Source: Pseudogracilibacillus sp. (GTDB taxonomy: Bacteria > Bacillota > Bacilli > Bacillales > Amphibacillaceae). Taken from it: a stretch of 64,000 nt of DNA. Shown here piece after piece: positions 1-9,861 of this stretch. The DNA is taken from contig JAPFDT010000002.1 in the NCBI GenBank assembly GCA_026169815.1, positions 1 to 64,000 of the forward strand. Reading direction: 5' to 3'. The translations under genes were made by a program, and so were the position numbers. A model generated the notes under the pieces. The model did not search any database. It had not been told where the DNA came from and saw only the letters and a list, made by a program, of their open reading frames with translations. The stretch's first letter is position 1; each line of letters opens with the position of its first letter.

Positions 1-135
1 TACCGAATGAAAACTCTTAGCTTCAAAATCAAAATTGTTTGACGAGATTGAAAAACATGTTGAATGATCAACATTCATTTTCGTTCTCTTGACATTTATT
101 GTTGTACTTGTTCAGTTTTCAAGGAGCAAATAATA
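1..135 (-). other. Leader of an rRNA operon leaving the window
   Basis: Read on the minus strand, positions 130-109 give a CCTTGAAAACTGAACAA motif, the conserved leader and spacer sequence found before 16S or 23S genes in Bacillus-type rRNA operons. The AT-rich stretch after it fits the approach to a 16S gene just outside the window. No rRNA sequence itself is inside. The call rests on this motif and on the strong promoters behind it. Confidence 0.6.
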
Positions 136-185
136 TTGCTGTGTTTCTTTCTTTTGTGTGCCGTTCTCAAAACAACGACCTATAA

Positions 186-358
186 AATGTAACATAGAAG
201 TATTTCGCTTGTCAACCTCATCAAGGCGACCTCTTTAATGTAACATGCCTGAATCATTTCGTCAAGCTCTTTCTTAAATGTTTTTTAAAGTTTTTTTTCA
301 TGTCGTCCTCTCACTAGTTGAGGAACTTAATACTAACATAGATGTTTATTTTTGTCAA
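186..358 (-). promoter_or_regulatory. Tandem sigma-A promoters of the rRNA operon
   Basis: Three minus-strand promoters can be seen: TTGACA (358-353) with TAGTAT (335-330) at 17 bp; TTGACG (265-260) with TACATT (242-237) at 17 bp; TTGACA (215-210) with TACATT (191-186) at 18 bp. A- and T-rich tracts at about 275-300 sit where an UP element would lie. Stacked promoters followed by the leader motif are typical of rRNA operons. Positions 1-526 hold no protein gene that I can support. Confidence 0.6.
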
Positions 359-526
359 TATATGTTTTATATTAAGTTTTTTTGTTGAACTGCCTTTTCG
401 AGCAGCAAGAACAATATTACATGACTTCCTATCAGATGTCAATAGTTTTTATCATTTTTCGTATAATCATTTTATTTTCTTCACAAACTACAGTGAGAGT
501 CACGCGGAGAAAGGTGGTTACATATA

Positions 527-1279
527 ATGCAAAGACGTCTATTTTTAACATATATAATAGTAACAGTGGTTTTTCTGTTTGGCTTTACTAATAATAATAC
601 AGTAGAAACACCAACTAGTTCCTTCATTAATTCAATTGAAGAAGATATAAGTGGAGATGGTATAAGAGAATATTTAAAATTACAAGGAGAATTAATAGCT
701 GAAGATAGTAGCTTTTACCAAAACGTATGGTTAGATATATTAAATACTTTTGGACAAGAATGGACGATTTCATTAAAAGGAGGTTATCATCCTGAAATTA
801 TGTTATATGATATAAATCATAATGACATTAATGATATTATCTATCAAGTTGCTTTAGATGAAGAGAATAAACGTTTTTCAACACAAGTTTACACATTAAC
901 GAATAATAAAATAGAACAAATAACCGTTCCTACAAACAATCAAATAAAAGGAAAGTATATAGATGACTATAAAATTGCACTTACTTTCCACCCTAATGAT
1001 AAACCGCTACATTTCCCTGTAAATAAATATGATGAAAAATTAATTGAAACGAACATTTATGATGACAATGGAAAATTACAACAAGATATTTCTCTTATTA
1101 TAGATCCTATTCAAAAGTATGAACCTACATTAATAAGTGAATCTAAAGGATACGGTTTAAAAAGTATCCAAAACGTAAGAAATGATGACAATAATAATAT
1201 CATCGGTACGATAGAAACACTTTGGTATTTCAACAATGATAAGTGGATTATTTTAACAAACAAATGGCAAGCTGCTTAA
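527..1279 (+). CDS. Exported hypothetical protein with one N-terminal membrane segment
   Basis: The 250-residue product starts with a short basic stretch (MQRR) and a hydrophobic segment at about residues 5-20, so it is probably secreted or membrane-anchored. There is no lipobox. The rest is rich in Asn, Asp and Ile, with alternating short beta-like stretches and motifs such as YDINHNDINDIIY, which resemble the calcium-binding loops of VCBS/FG-GAP-like proteins; that likeness is only suggestive. The ribosome binding site AGAAAGGTGG lies 10 bases before ATG 527. It stands alone, convergent with leuS across a shared terminator. Function is unknown. Confidence 0.75.
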   Translation: MQRRLFLTYIIVTVVFLFGFTNNNTVETPTSSFINSIEEDISGDGIREYLKLQGELIAEDSSFYQNVWLDILNTFGQEWTISLKGGYHPEIMLYDINHNDINDIIYQVALDEENKRFSTQVYTLTNNKIEQITVPTNNQIKGKYIDDYKIALTFHPNDKPLHFPVNKYDEKLIETNIYDDNGKLQQDISLIIDPIQKYEPTLISESKGYGLKSIQNVRNDDNNNIIGTIETLWYFNNDKWIILTNKWQAA

Positions 1280-1338
1280 TAATTAAAATATAATTATATT
1301 ATTCGGCACCAATTCTGCTACTTTTTCATATTAAAACC

Positions 1339-1383
1339 ATCAAAACGCTATATAACAGGCGACCTGCTATATAGCGTTTTGAT
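1339..1383. terminator. Bidirectional terminator between the hypothetical gene and leuS
   Basis: A near-perfect hairpin has ATCAAAACGCTATATA on one arm and its complement on the other, around a GC-rich loop. A and T tracts at both ends serve the two convergent genes. Confidence 0.85.
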
Positions 1384-3795
1384 TTAGTTAGCTACAATAT
1401 TTACTAATTTTCCTGGTACGACTATTACTTTACGTACTGTTTTACCTTCTAACCACGGTTGTACTTTCTCATCTTCTAGAGCAACAGCTTCTAAATCATC
1501 TTTAGATATATCTTTAGCTACCGTTACTTTCGAACGGACTTTCCCCATAACTTGAACAACGACTTCGACTTCATCTTCTGTTAATTTCGATTCATCATAC
1601 GTCGGCCAAGATGCGTACGTTATTGTGTCGTCATTGCCTAACATGCTCCATAATTCTTCTCCAATATGTGGTGCTATAGGATAAAGTAATTTCACAAATC
1701 CTTCTAAATATTCTTTAGTTATACGTTCTGCTTTATATCCTTCATTTACAAAGACCATCATTTGTGAAATAGCAGTATTGAAGTGGAGGTTTTCATAGTC
1801 TTCCGTAACTTTCTTCACTGTTTCATGATACACTTTCTCCATTGCAGTATCATGTTCTTCTGTCACTTTATCAGATAAAGTACCATCTTCCTTTATCATT
1901 AGACGCCATGTACGGTCTAAAAATCTCCGCGCTCCATCAAGACCCGTTGTTGACCATGCAACATCAGCATCTAATGGTCCCATAAACATTTCATATAAAC
2001 GAAGTGTATCTGCCCCATGACTATGAACGATATCATCAGGATTTACGACATTTCCTTTCGACTTACTCATTTTTTCATTATTAGTACCGAGAATCATCCC
2101 TTGGTTAAATAACTTATAGAAAGGTTCTTTCGTATGAACAACCCCAATATCGTATAAAAACTTGTGCCAGAAACGCGCATATAATAAGTGAAGTACCGCA
2201 TGTTCTGCTCCACCAATATATAAATCTACAGGTAACCACTTTTTCAGTAACTCTGGATCTGCTAAATGTTCATCATTATGTGCATCGATAAAACGTAAGT
2301 AATACCAACAGCTTCCTGCCCACTGTGGCATTGTGTTCGTTTCACGACGACCCTTCATTCCAGTCTCTGGATCAACAACATTTACCCACTCGCTATTTGC
2401 AAGTGGAGATTCTCCTGTTCCTGACGGTTTGATTTCTGTCATTTCAGGTAAAACAAGAGGTAATTCTTCTTTTGGAACAGTTGTCATTGTCCCATCTTCC
2501 CAATGAATAATAGGAATCGGTTCACCCCAATAACGTTGTCTTGAGAATAACCAGTCACGTAAACGATACGTAATTTGTTTCTTCCCTTTACCTTGTTCTT
2601 CTAACCAAGCAATCATTTTAGTAATTGCTTCATCTGTATTAAGTCCATCTAAAAAAATAGAGTTCGTTAATTGTCCATCACCTGTATAAGCTTCTTTTTC
2701 AATGTCGCCACCTTGAACAACTTCAACAATTGCTAAGTCAAACTTTGTCGCAAATTCATAGTCGCGTTCATCATGAGCTGGAACTGCCATAATAGCTCCT
2801 GTACCGTAAGACATTAATACGTAATCAGAAATCCAAATTGGAACTGGCTCATTATTAGCAGGATTAATCGCATAAGCTCCTGTAAATACACCAGTTTTTT
2901 CTTTTGAAACGTCTGTACGTTCAATTTCTGTTTTATTTTCTACTTCCGTTATATATGCTTCAACCGCTTCTTGCTGTTCTGCCGTTGTTATCTTTTTTAC
3001 AAACGGATGTTCAGGCGAAAGCACTGCATACGTTGCACCGAATAATGTATCAGGTCTCGTTGTAAACACTTGAAACTCTTTATCAGAATCTGCAATTGTA
3101 AATGTTACTTCTGCTCCTTCTGAACGTCCAATCCAGTTACGTTGCATATCTTTAATGCTCTCTGGCCAATCTAGCTCTTCTAAATCTTCTAATAAACGGT
3201 CAGCATATTCAGTAATTTTTAAAACCCACTGGCGCATAGGCTTCTTCTCAACTGGATGGTCGCCTCGTTCACTTTTACCATCAATTACTTCTTCATTTGC
3301 TAATACAGTTCCTAATGCCGGACACCAATTTACTTCGATTTCATCCATATAAGCTAACCCTTTTTCATGTAGCTTTGTAAAAATCCACTGTGTCCATTTA
3401 TAATAGGAAGGATCTGTCGTATTAATTTCACGATCCCAATCATATGAAAATCCTAATTCCTGAATTTGCCTTTTAAAAGTAGCGATATTTTCTTCTGTAA
3501 AAGCTGCTGGACTATTACCAGTGTCTAATGCGTATTGTTCAGCTGGTAAACCAAACGCGTCCCACCCCATTGGATGCAACACTTCGTAACCTTGCATACG
3601 TTTCATTCTTGAAGTGATATCTGTTGCGGTATATCCTTCTGGGTGACCGACGTGTAAACCAGAACCAGATGGATAAGGGAACATATCTAATGCGTAAATC
3701 TTTTCTTTGTCAGAATAAACATTTGTTGCAAATGTTTTATTTTCTAGCCAATATTGTTGCCATTTTTTTTCAACTTCATGATGGTTATAACTCAC
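1384..3795 (-). CDS. leuS: Leucyl-tRNA synthetase
   Basis: This class I synthetase charges tRNA-Leu in the cytoplasm. The HIGH signature appears as HVGH (residues 48-51) and the KMSKS loop (NEKMSKSKG) near residue 575. The CP1 editing domain lies between them and the anticodon-binding region is C-terminal. At 803 residues the length fits bacterial LeuS. I prefer GTG 3795 as start because the ribosome binding site AGGGAGG is then 8 bases away and the product begins [13 protein letters not shown], aligning with the family. An in-frame TTG three bases upstream is only 5 bases from the site. The roughly 100-base leader has no T-box signature. Confidence 0.97.
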   Translation of the reverse strand: MSYNHHEVEKKWQQYWLENKTFATNVYSDKEKIYALDMFPYPSGSGLHVGHPEGYTATDITSRMKRMQGYEVLHPMGWDAFGLPAEQYALDTGNSPAAFTEENIATFKRQIQELGFSYDWDREINTTDPSYYKWTQWIFTKLHEKGLAYMDEIEVNWCPALGTVLANEEVIDGKSERGDHPVEKKPMRQWVLKITEYADRLLEDLEELDWPESIKDMQRNWIGRSEGAEVTFTIADSDKEFQVFTTRPDTLFGATYAVLSPEHPFVKKITTAEQQEAVEAYITEVENKTEIERTDVSKEKTGVFTGAYAINPANNEPVPIWISDYVLMSYGTGAIMAVPAHDERDYEFATKFDLAIVEVVQGGDIEKEAYTGDGQLTNSIFLDGLNTDEAITKMIAWLEEQGKGKKQITYRLRDWLFSRQRYWGEPIPIIHWEDGTMTTVPKEELPLVLPEMTEIKPSGTGESPLANSEWVNVVDPETGMKGRRETNTMPQWAGSCWYYLRFIDAHNDEHLADPELLKKWLPVDLYIGGAEHAVLHLLYARFWHKFLYDIGVVHTKEPFYKLFNQGMILGTNNEKMSKSKGNVVNPDDIVHSHGADTLRLYEMFMGPLDADVAWSTTGLDGARRFLDRTWRLMIKEDGTLSDKVTEEHDTAMEKVYHETVKKVTEDYENLHFNTAISQMMVFVNEGYKAERITKEYLEGFVKLLYPIAPHIGEELWSMLGNDDTITYASWPTYDESKLTEDEVEVVVQVMGKVRSKVTVAKDISKDDLEAVALEDEKVQPWLEGKTVRKVIVVPGKLVNIVAN

Positions 3796-3900
3796 CAAAA
3801 GTGCCTCCCTAATATGATAAAAATTAAATTATGTAATATTTATTGTAAGTAACCTTTTTCAAACTTATTTCATTATAATAAACGAGTAGTAACTATACGA

Positions 3901-3929
3901 ATTGTAGTGAATTCACGTTGTTTTGTCAA
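3901..3929 (-). promoter_or_regulatory. leuS promoter
   Basis: On the minus strand TTGACA (3929-3924) and TACAAT (3906-3901) are separated by 17 bases, a near-consensus sigma-A promoter. It places the start of transcription about 100 bases before leuS. Confidence 0.7.
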
Positions 3930-4073
3930 GATTCGTGTCAGATAGACAAAACGACTGCAATAAACTTCATACACACATTCAAGTAATTAAAAGCGAGGAT
4001 TATATTTTTCCCATCATAAAATAAATGGTAAACTAATAGAAATCAATTATATATAATGAAGGTTGGGAAATTT

Positions 4074-4640
4074 ATGTTGAAAGGAATTATACCGTACGCT
4101 CATCACCTGTTATACAATTCAATTGAAAATGGTGATATTGTCATTGACGCTACTTGTGGAAATGGAAACGATACTTTATTTCTCGCATCCCTCGTCGGCA
4201 ATTCAGGTCATGTTTATGCGTTTGACATTCAAGAACAAGCTATTAACACAACGAAAGAATTACTCGAAAAACACGATCACAAACACGTAACTTATATACA
4301 AGATAGCCACGCAAACATAAACTCATACCTCGCCGAAGACCATATTGGAAAAATCGGCGGAGCTATTTTTAATTTAGGTTACTTACCCAGGAGCGATAAA
4401 CAAGTTATTACGACGAGTGAATCAACTTTACCTGCTGTCTCCACTTTATTAGACCATTTACAGAGCAAGCGCTTCGTTATTCTGGTCGTTTATCATGGTC
4501 ATGATGGTGGCAAAGAGGAAAAAAACGCCGTATTAGAATATGTACAAGCACTTGATCAGAAGCAATATGCTGTCTTACAATACCAGTTTATCAACCAACA
4601 AAATAACCCACCGTTTGTCATAGCAATTCAAAAAAGATAA
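4074..4640 (+). CDS. ytqB: SAM-dependent methyltransferase, YtqB/rRNA methylase family
   Basis: This small Rossmann-fold methyltransferase has motif I as DATCGNGNDT at about residues 25-34, the SAM-binding loop of the family, followed by an acidic motif II (FDIQ). A GAIFNLGYLPRSDK segment near residue 100 is the family hallmark. The natural substrate of YtqB in bacilli is not established to my knowledge, although the domain was named for putative rRNA methylases. I chose ATG 4074 over ATG 4058-region upstream codons because AAGG precedes it and the product then begins MLKGIIPY, matching homologues. A TATAAT sits at 4052-4057. Confidence 0.85.
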   Translation: MLKGIIPYAHHLLYNSIENGDIVIDATCGNGNDTLFLASLVGNSGHVYAFDIQEQAINTTKELLEKHDHKHVTYIQDSHANINSYLAEDHIGKIGGAIFNLGYLPRSDKQVITTSESTLPAVSTLLDHLQSKRFVILVVYHGHDGGKEEKNAVLEYVQALDQKQYAVLQYQFINQQNNPPFVIAIQKR

Positions 4641-4714
4641 AAAAATGGATTTTATTCTTTTTTAACATTGTGATATGATAATTAATATTTATTAAACGGT
4701 ACTAGGAGGCGAAC

Positions 4715-5245
4715 ATGATGATTCACCCTTATGAAAATATTCATCCACAAATTGCTGATTCTGCTTTTATCGCAAAAAACGCAACGATTATTGGTGATGT
4801 AATCATCGACGAAGAAGCAAGTATCTGGTTTAAAACAGTTATTCGCGGTGATGTTGCACCAACGCGAATCGGAAAAAGAGTTAACATCCAAGATTTATCG
4901 CTCATCCATCAAAGTCCAGATTTACCTGTCATTATTGAAGACGATGTGACAATCGGTCATCAAGTAACTCTACACGCTTGTACGATTAGACAGCATGCTC
5001 TAATAGGAATGGGCTCGATTGTTTTAGACGGCGCTGAAATTGGAGAAAATGCTTTTATTGGTGCAGGAAGTTTAGTATCACCTGGTACAAAAATTCCACC
5101 AAATACATTAGCATTTGGGCGACCTGCAAAAGTAATTCGTAATTTAACTGAAAAAGATATCGATGAAATGAAACGAATTCAAAAGTCGTATGTCGACAAA
5201 AGAGATTACTATAAAAAACATACAGATTTAAATTTAGACTTTTAA
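4715..5245 (+). CDS. ytoA: Gamma-carbonic-anhydrase-like hexapeptide-repeat protein
   Basis: The 176-residue protein consists mostly of left-handed beta-helix hexapeptide repeats. It contains the family signature WFKTVIRGDVAP near residues 31-42 and metal-ligand-like histidines in LIHQSP and IGHQVTLHAC. The family (YrdA/CaiE/gamma-CA) forms trimers that bind a metal between subunits, but carbonic anhydrase activity of bacterial members is not assured. AGGAGG precedes two adjacent ATG codons (4715 and 4718); either may start the protein. It follows ytqB by 75 bases and converges on metK across a shared terminator. Confidence 0.9.
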   Translation: MMIHPYENIHPQIADSAFIAKNATIIGDVIIDEEASIWFKTVIRGDVAPTRIGKRVNIQDLSLIHQSPDLPVIIEDDVTIGHQVTLHACTIRQHALIGMGSIVLDGAEIGENAFIGAGSLVSPGTKIPPNTLAFGRPAKVIRNLTEKDIDEMKRIQKSYVDKRDYYKKHTDLNLDF

Positions 5246-5246
5246 C

Positions 5247-5298
5247 AAAAACAACCAGTTACAAAGCAACGTACATGTCGCTTATAACTGGTTGTTTT
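5247..5298. terminator. Bidirectional terminator between ytoA and metK
   Basis: The arms AACAACCAGTTA and TAACTGGTTGTT enclose a long loop containing a second short stem. A tracts on the left and T tracts on the right allow use by both convergent genes. Confidence 0.85.
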
Positions 5299-5301
5299 AT
5301 T

Positions 5302-6495
5302 TTATACAAATTCCACTAATGCTTTGCGAATCGTTTCTACTTTATCTGTGTTTTCCCAAGGGACATCAATGTCTGTACGACCAAAATGTCCATATGCAGC
5401 TGTCTGTAAATAAATTGGCTGTTTTAATTTGAGCATATCCATAATACCTACTGGACTTAAATCAAATACTTCACGAATAACTGCCACTAACTTATCCTCA
5501 GATACTTTTCCAGTACCAAATGTATTAACAGTGATTGACACAGGTTGAGCTACTCCAATCGCATACGCAATTTGAATTTCACATTTTTTTGCTAATTCAG
5601 CTGCTACAATATTCTTCGCAACATAACGTGCAGCATATGATGCCGAACGGTCTACTTTTGTTGGATCTTTACCACTAAAAGCTCCTCCGCCGTGATGTGC
5701 ATATCCACCGTATGTATCAACAATAATCTTTCTTCCCGTTAATCCAGCGTCACCTTGTGGCCCACCGATAACAAAACGTCCTGAAGGATTGATGAAATAT
5801 TTCGATTCATCATCTAGTAAAAAGCTTGGCACTATCTTTTTGATGACGTGTTCTAAAATATCAGCTTCAATTTGTTCATTGGAAATATCTTGATGGTGTT
5901 GTGTAGATACAATAATTGTATCCACTCGAACCGGACGATCTTGTTCGTCATATTCGACTGTTACTTGCGTCTTTCCATCTGGGCGTAAGTAACTTAGAGT
6001 ACCATCTTTACGCACATCAGCTAATTGCTTTGCTAAACGGTGTGCTAAGAAAATCGGTAATGGCATTAATTCTTCTGTTTCATCACAAGCATAACCAAAC
6101 ATTAATCCTTGGTCACCCGCTCCTAATGCCGCTTCTGTATCCCCTTTTCGCACTTCTAATGCTTCATCTACCCCGCCAGCAATGTCTGGAGATTGTTCAT
6201 CAATCGCTGTTAGAACTGAGCAAGTTTCTGCATCAAAACCATATTTAGCACGTGTATAACCGATGTCTGCAACTGTTTTTCTTACAATCGCTGGAATATC
6301 TGCATATACAGATGTTGTGATTTCCCCTGCAACTAAAACAAGGCCTGTCGTTACAATTGTTTCACACGCTACCCGCGCATCTGGATCTCCTTTTAAAATT
6401 TCATCTAATATTGCATCCGATATTTGGTCACTCATTTTATCTGGATGTCCTTCTGTTACCGATTCCGATGTAAATAGTCGTCGATTTTGTTCCAT
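5302..6495 (-). CDS. metK: S-adenosylmethionine synthetase
   Basis: The enzyme makes SAM from methionine and ATP. It carries the ATP motif [14 protein letters not shown] (residues 16-29), [12 protein letters not shown] near residue 120 and the glycine-rich [16 protein letters not shown] near residue 265, all with the catalytic His, Asp and Lys residues. Length 397 is normal. It is transcribed from its own promoter through a SAM riboswitch (6582-6742), so high SAM should end transcription before the gene. This is the usual control in Firmicutes. Confidence 0.98.
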   Translation of the reverse strand: MEQNRRLFTSESVTEGHPDKMSDQISDAILDEILKGDPDARVACETIVTTGLVLVAGEITTSVYADIPAIVRKTVADIGYTRAKYGFDAETCSVLTAIDEQSPDIAGGVDEALEVRKGDTEAALGAGDQGLMFGYACDETEELMPLPIFLAHRLAKQLADVRKDGTLSYLRPDGKTQVTVEYDEQDRPVRVDTIIVSTQHHQDISNEQIEADILEHVIKKIVPSFLLDDESKYFINPSGRFVIGGPQGDAGLTGRKIIVDTYGGYAHHGGGAFSGKDPTKVDRSASYAARYVAKNIVAAELAKKCEIQIAYAIGVAQPVSITVNTFGTGKVSEDKLVAVIREVFDLSPVGIMDMLKLKQPIYLQTAAYGHFGRTDIDVPWENTDKVETIRKALVEFV

Positions 6496-6581
6496 AGTAT
6501 ATAAAGCCTCCTAAATTATTTTACGGAGCTCCAACATAAGAGATATTTGAAAGACTAGGCATATGTTTGGGATAAACATGA

Positions 6582-6742
6582 AAAAAATCCTTTCCCTATA
6601 TATGAGGAAAGGATAATGAACATATCGCCTTTCGCTCTTATTGTTCAAGGAATAATCCTTGCACCAGTTTAGCACCTTTTCAAAATATGATGGTTGCTGG
6701 GCTTCACAGGGTCTGTCCCTCCGCCTACTCTGAATAAGAGAG
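6582..6742 (-). promoter_or_regulatory. SAM-I (S-box) riboswitch with terminator before metK
   Basis: On the minus strand the P1 helix pairs CTCTTATT (6740-6733) with AATAAGAG (6642-6635). Between them are the S-box hallmarks GGGACAGACCCTGTGAAGCCC, interrupted here by the kink-turn, then AGCAACC and AAGGTGCTAA. A terminator stem, ATCCTTTCC paired with GGAAAGGAT, ends at a T run at 6588-6582. The anti-terminator overlaps the P1 3' strand in this class. SAM binding should favour termination. Confidence 0.93.
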
Positions 6743-6764
6743 TCCGTTACTAACTATGTGAATT

Positions 6765-6793
6765 AGTCTACATTATGGTATTCATACTGTCAA
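6765..6793 (-). promoter_or_regulatory. metK promoter
   Basis: TTGACA (6793-6788) and TAGACT (6770-6765) lie 17 bases apart on the minus strand, about 25 bases before the S-box helix. Confidence 0.55.
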
Positions 6794-6922
6794 TTAATTA
6801 AATTAAAAACTAAAAAATGAAGCTCCACTTACTGCTTTCTACCACTTTTTCATGAGTAAATACTCATAAAATATCCCATTTTCATGTATGATTAAGATAT
6901 AAAATGAAAGAATTATAGTTAT

Positions 6923-7250
6923 AATCACTTACTCGAATCAATTTCATAACAGAAAAACTCTATTAAAAATACGAACGATTAATTATAATTCTTCATAATC
7001 ATACGTGTTTAATTTACGCAACTAAGTTTACTTGAATGAAAGCCGACTGACTCCTGTGGGAACAGCACCAGTCCGAAAATCCTTGAATCAACACGCTAGT
7101 GTTGATTCAAGAGTTGAGGCCGTGCCCACCGGAAAGCAGTCGGCTGGAATGAAAGTAAACGAGTTTATTATCAAATGTAAAGTTCGTGTTTGAGGTTCTA
7201 TTCATTCATAATGAAATTGATTTATTTTTTGTATGAATCACTTACTCGAA
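6923..7250 (+). repeat. Family A palindromic element, copy A1
   Basis: A nested palindrome. The outer arms AATCAATTTCAT (6936-6947) and ATGAAATTGATT (7211-7222) enclose AGTTTACTT/AAGTAAAC-type arms. The core stem GCCGACTGACTC/GCAGTCGGC (about 7042-7144) follows, then the innermost hairpin CTTGAATCAACAC-gctag-GTGTTGATTCAAG. AATCACTTACTCGAA occurs as a 15-base direct repeat at 6923-6937 and 7236-7250. It carries no gene. Related copies lie at 25354, 34785, 44356 and 46088. Confidence 0.8.
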
Positions 7251-7269
7251 AATATCAGGAGGAATTTGA

Positions 7270-9861
7270 TTGCAAATTATTATGTCCCATGTCAATACAG
7301 ATTTTGACGCTTTAGCTTCGATGTTTGCCGCTAAAAAATTATATCCAAATGCACAAGTCGTTATATCAAGTAAACAAAATATTCCTGTACGACAATTTTT
7401 AACTATTTATCGAGACACTTTAGACCTTGTTCCTGATAATACAATTGATTTTGCTAATGTTACAGAACTAATTCTCGTCGATGAAGCGTCCTTATCACGC
7501 ACAGGAGATTATGCTAAACAACTAATCGAAAATGATAACCTAAAAATTACGCTATATGATCATCATCCACCAAAGGAAAATGATGTGACAGCTCACAATA
7601 GTACAATTGAACAAGTAGGTGCCACTATTACGCTACTTATTGAAAAGATTCAACAGCAAGAAGTTGAGATTACTCCATTTGAGGCGAACCTTTTCGCATT
7701 AGGTATTTATACAGATACAGGAGCTTTTACATATAGTAATACAACAGCAAGAGATTTCCGTGCCGCTAGCTATTTGATGGAACAAGGAATGGACTTAAAC
7801 TTTGTGCAACGTTTTTCTGATGTCGCCTTATTACCAGAACAACAAACGATGTTACAAACGTTATTACAACAATCGACAACACATCACATAGAAGGCTTAA
7901 ATATTGTCATTAGCACACACCAACAAGATGAGTTTTTGAAAGGACTTGCCGTTGTAGCTGAAAAGGTGTTGGAAATTAACGACGCTGATGCTGTTTTCAC
8001 GATTGTTGAAATGAAAAATCGAGTTATCGTTGTTGGACGGGCTAATTCAGAACGTATTAATTTACTTCCTTTACTTACAAGATGGCATGGTGGTGGTCAT
8101 ACCCAAGCTGGTTCTACAACATTGAAAGACCTTGCATTTGAAACGGTTGTCGATGATATAAATGATAACTTGGATTTAATTATTCAACCAGCTAATACGG
8201 CGAGAGATATGATGACAGGTCCAGTGAAATCTATCTCACCAAAAACGACGATTGAAGAAGCAGGTCAATTAATGTATCGCTATGGCCATAGTGGATTCCC
8301 AGTAGCTGAAGACGATACATTACTCGGGATTATTACGAGACGAGATTTAGAAAAGGCGAATCATCATGGGTTAGGACATGCTCCAGTTAAGGCATATATG
8401 AGTACAAATATTGTATCAATTGCACCTGACACTACAGAAGAAGAAATTCAAGAAATTATTATTAAACGTAATATCGGTCGTTTACCAGTCATTGAAAATG
8501 ATAAAATAATCGGCATCGTAACGAGAACAAACATTATTGAATCACTTCATAAACAAAACATCGCAGAACAAGACGGCGATAATAGTAAAAAGACAATGCT
8601 CGAAAATGTTCATAAGCAAGTAAAAAAACAATTACCACCAACTATATATAAATTATTAGAAGATATTAGTAAAACAGCTGATACATCTCAAGTATCTGTT
8701 TATTTAATTGGCGGAATTGTTCGAGACATTTTATTAGAAAAAGAAAATGATGATATTGATATTGTTGTCGAAGGTGACGGGATTACATTCACAAAGCAAT
8801 TACAAGAAGATTTTGGTGGCGAGATTATTATTCATGATAATTTTGGCACAGCAACATGGACACATCCAGCAGGACTTGAAATTGATATTACTTCATCACG
8901 TTTGGAATATTATGATAAACCCGCTGCCCTACCTGATGTAGAAACATCTACACTTAAGGAAGATTTACAACGACGCGATTTCACAATAAATGCGATGGCT
9001 ATTAATTTAAATGAGCCTTCATTTGGTCAACTCGTCGACCCCTATCAAGGACAGCTAGACCTCTATGACAAACACGTAAAAGTGCTCCACAACTTAAGTT
9101 TTGTGGAAGATCCAACCCGCATTTTACGTGGAGTGCGCTTTGAAAGTCGTTTTGGATTTGTGATGGATGACCAAACAGAACAATTAGCTCTGCAATCCAT
9201 TGATAAAGTTAACAATTTATCAGCACATCGTATTATCGAAGAAATGACGAAAATATTTACTGAAGTTAACCCAATTAACGCAATAGAACGATTATTTGAG
9301 TTACAGTTTTGGCAACAGTTTGGGATAAATAGCGACATAAAGAAAAGATCTATCCAACAAGCAATTCGTTTACAAATGTTATGTGAGGAACATCATCTAA
9401 ACCAAGCACAAGCTTCTAGTAAAAACTGGTTTGATTACTTTTTAATTCCTTTTTATCAAGCAGAAAATAAACCGATGGCTACAAAATTTGCATTAACAAA
9501 AGAACAAACAAAAACTATTCAAGAAGTTGCTTCATTAAGGAACATGGATAATTTGGATACATTAACTACAACTGGTGAGTGTCATCGTTTATTAAAAGAT
9601 TATGCAGATGCTACGATTTGCTTCATACTTGCTGCACACAATTTTGATAATGAGACATTAATCATTGATTATTTAAAGACGCGTCATGATTTAGCTAAAT
9701 TTTTAACTGGTAAAGATTTAATCGAACAAGGATTACAACCTGGAAGTTATTTTTCAAAAATATTACTAGATCTCGATGTTGCTATTTTAAATAAAGAAGT
9801 CACGACGAAAGATGAGGCAATTATTTGGTTAAGAAATCAAATAAAAGATTTAAATATCTAA
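7270..9861 (+). CDS. DHH phosphoesterase - CBS pair - poly(A) polymerase/tRNA nucleotidyltransferase fusion
   Basis: An 863-residue multidomain protein. The N-terminal DHH domain has H7-x-N-x-D11-x-D13 and DHH at 97-99, with DHHA1 GGGH near 274-277. Two CBS domains follow (about 312-430), the usual nucleotide-sensing modules. The C-terminal half is a class II nucleotidyltransferase with GGIVRD (481-486), the catalytic DIDIVVEG strand near 497-504, RRDFTINAMA (568-577) and the EDPTRILRGVRF motif near 613. The architecture matches DHH-linked A- or CCA-adding enzymes known from deep-branching and some Gram-positive bacteria. It may pair nanoRNA or RNA 3'-end hydrolysis with nucleotide addition. 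TTG 7270 follows AGGAGG by 7 bases. Specificity (A versus CCA) cannot be read here. Confidence 0.9.
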   Translation: MQIIMSHVNTDFDALASMFAAKKLYPNAQVVISSKQNIPVRQFLTIYRDTLDLVPDNTIDFANVTELILVDEASLSRTGDYAKQLIENDNLKITLYDHHPPKENDVTAHNSTIEQVGATITLLIEKIQQQEVEITPFEANLFALGIYTDTGAFTYSNTTARDFRAASYLMEQGMDLNFVQRFSDVALLPEQQTMLQTLLQQSTTHHIEGLNIVISTHQQDEFLKGLAVVAEKVLEINDADAVFTIVEMKNRVIVVGRANSERINLLPLLTRWHGGGHTQAGSTTLKDLAFETVVDDINDNLDLIIQPANTARDMMTGPVKSISPKTTIEEAGQLMYRYGHSGFPVAEDDTLLGIITRRDLEKANHHGLGHAPVKAYMSTNIVSIAPDTTEEEIQEIIIKRNIGRLPVIENDKIIGIVTRTNIIESLHKQNIAEQDGDNSKKTMLENVHKQVKKQLPPTIYKLLEDISKTADTSQVSVYLIGGIVRDILLEKENDDIDIVVEGDGITFTKQLQEDFGGEIIIHDNFGTATWTHPAGLEIDITSSRLEYYDKPAALPDVETSTLKEDLQRRDFTINAMAINLNEPSFGQLVDPYQGQLDLYDKHVKVLHNLSFVEDPTRILRGVRFESRFGFVMDDQTEQLALQSIDKVNNLSAHRIIEEMTKIFTEVNPINAIERLFELQFWQQFGINSDIKKRSIQQAIRLQMLCEEHHLNQAQASSKNWFDYFLIPFYQAENKPMATKFALTKEQTKTIQEVASLRNMDNLDTLTTTGECHRLLKDYADATICFILAAHNFDNETLIIDYLKTRHDLAKFLTGKDLIEQGLQPGSYFSKILLDLDVAILNKEVTTKDEAIIWLRNQIKDLNI

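Noticed and set aside
342-527. Two overlapping open frames before the first gene
   Set aside because: They lie in the rRNA promoter region and have no initiation signal; the gene at 527 has a good one.
7020-7170. Possible CRISPR-like repeat
   Set aside because: The repeats are dispersed single palindromes over the whole window, without spacers, arrays or cas genes.
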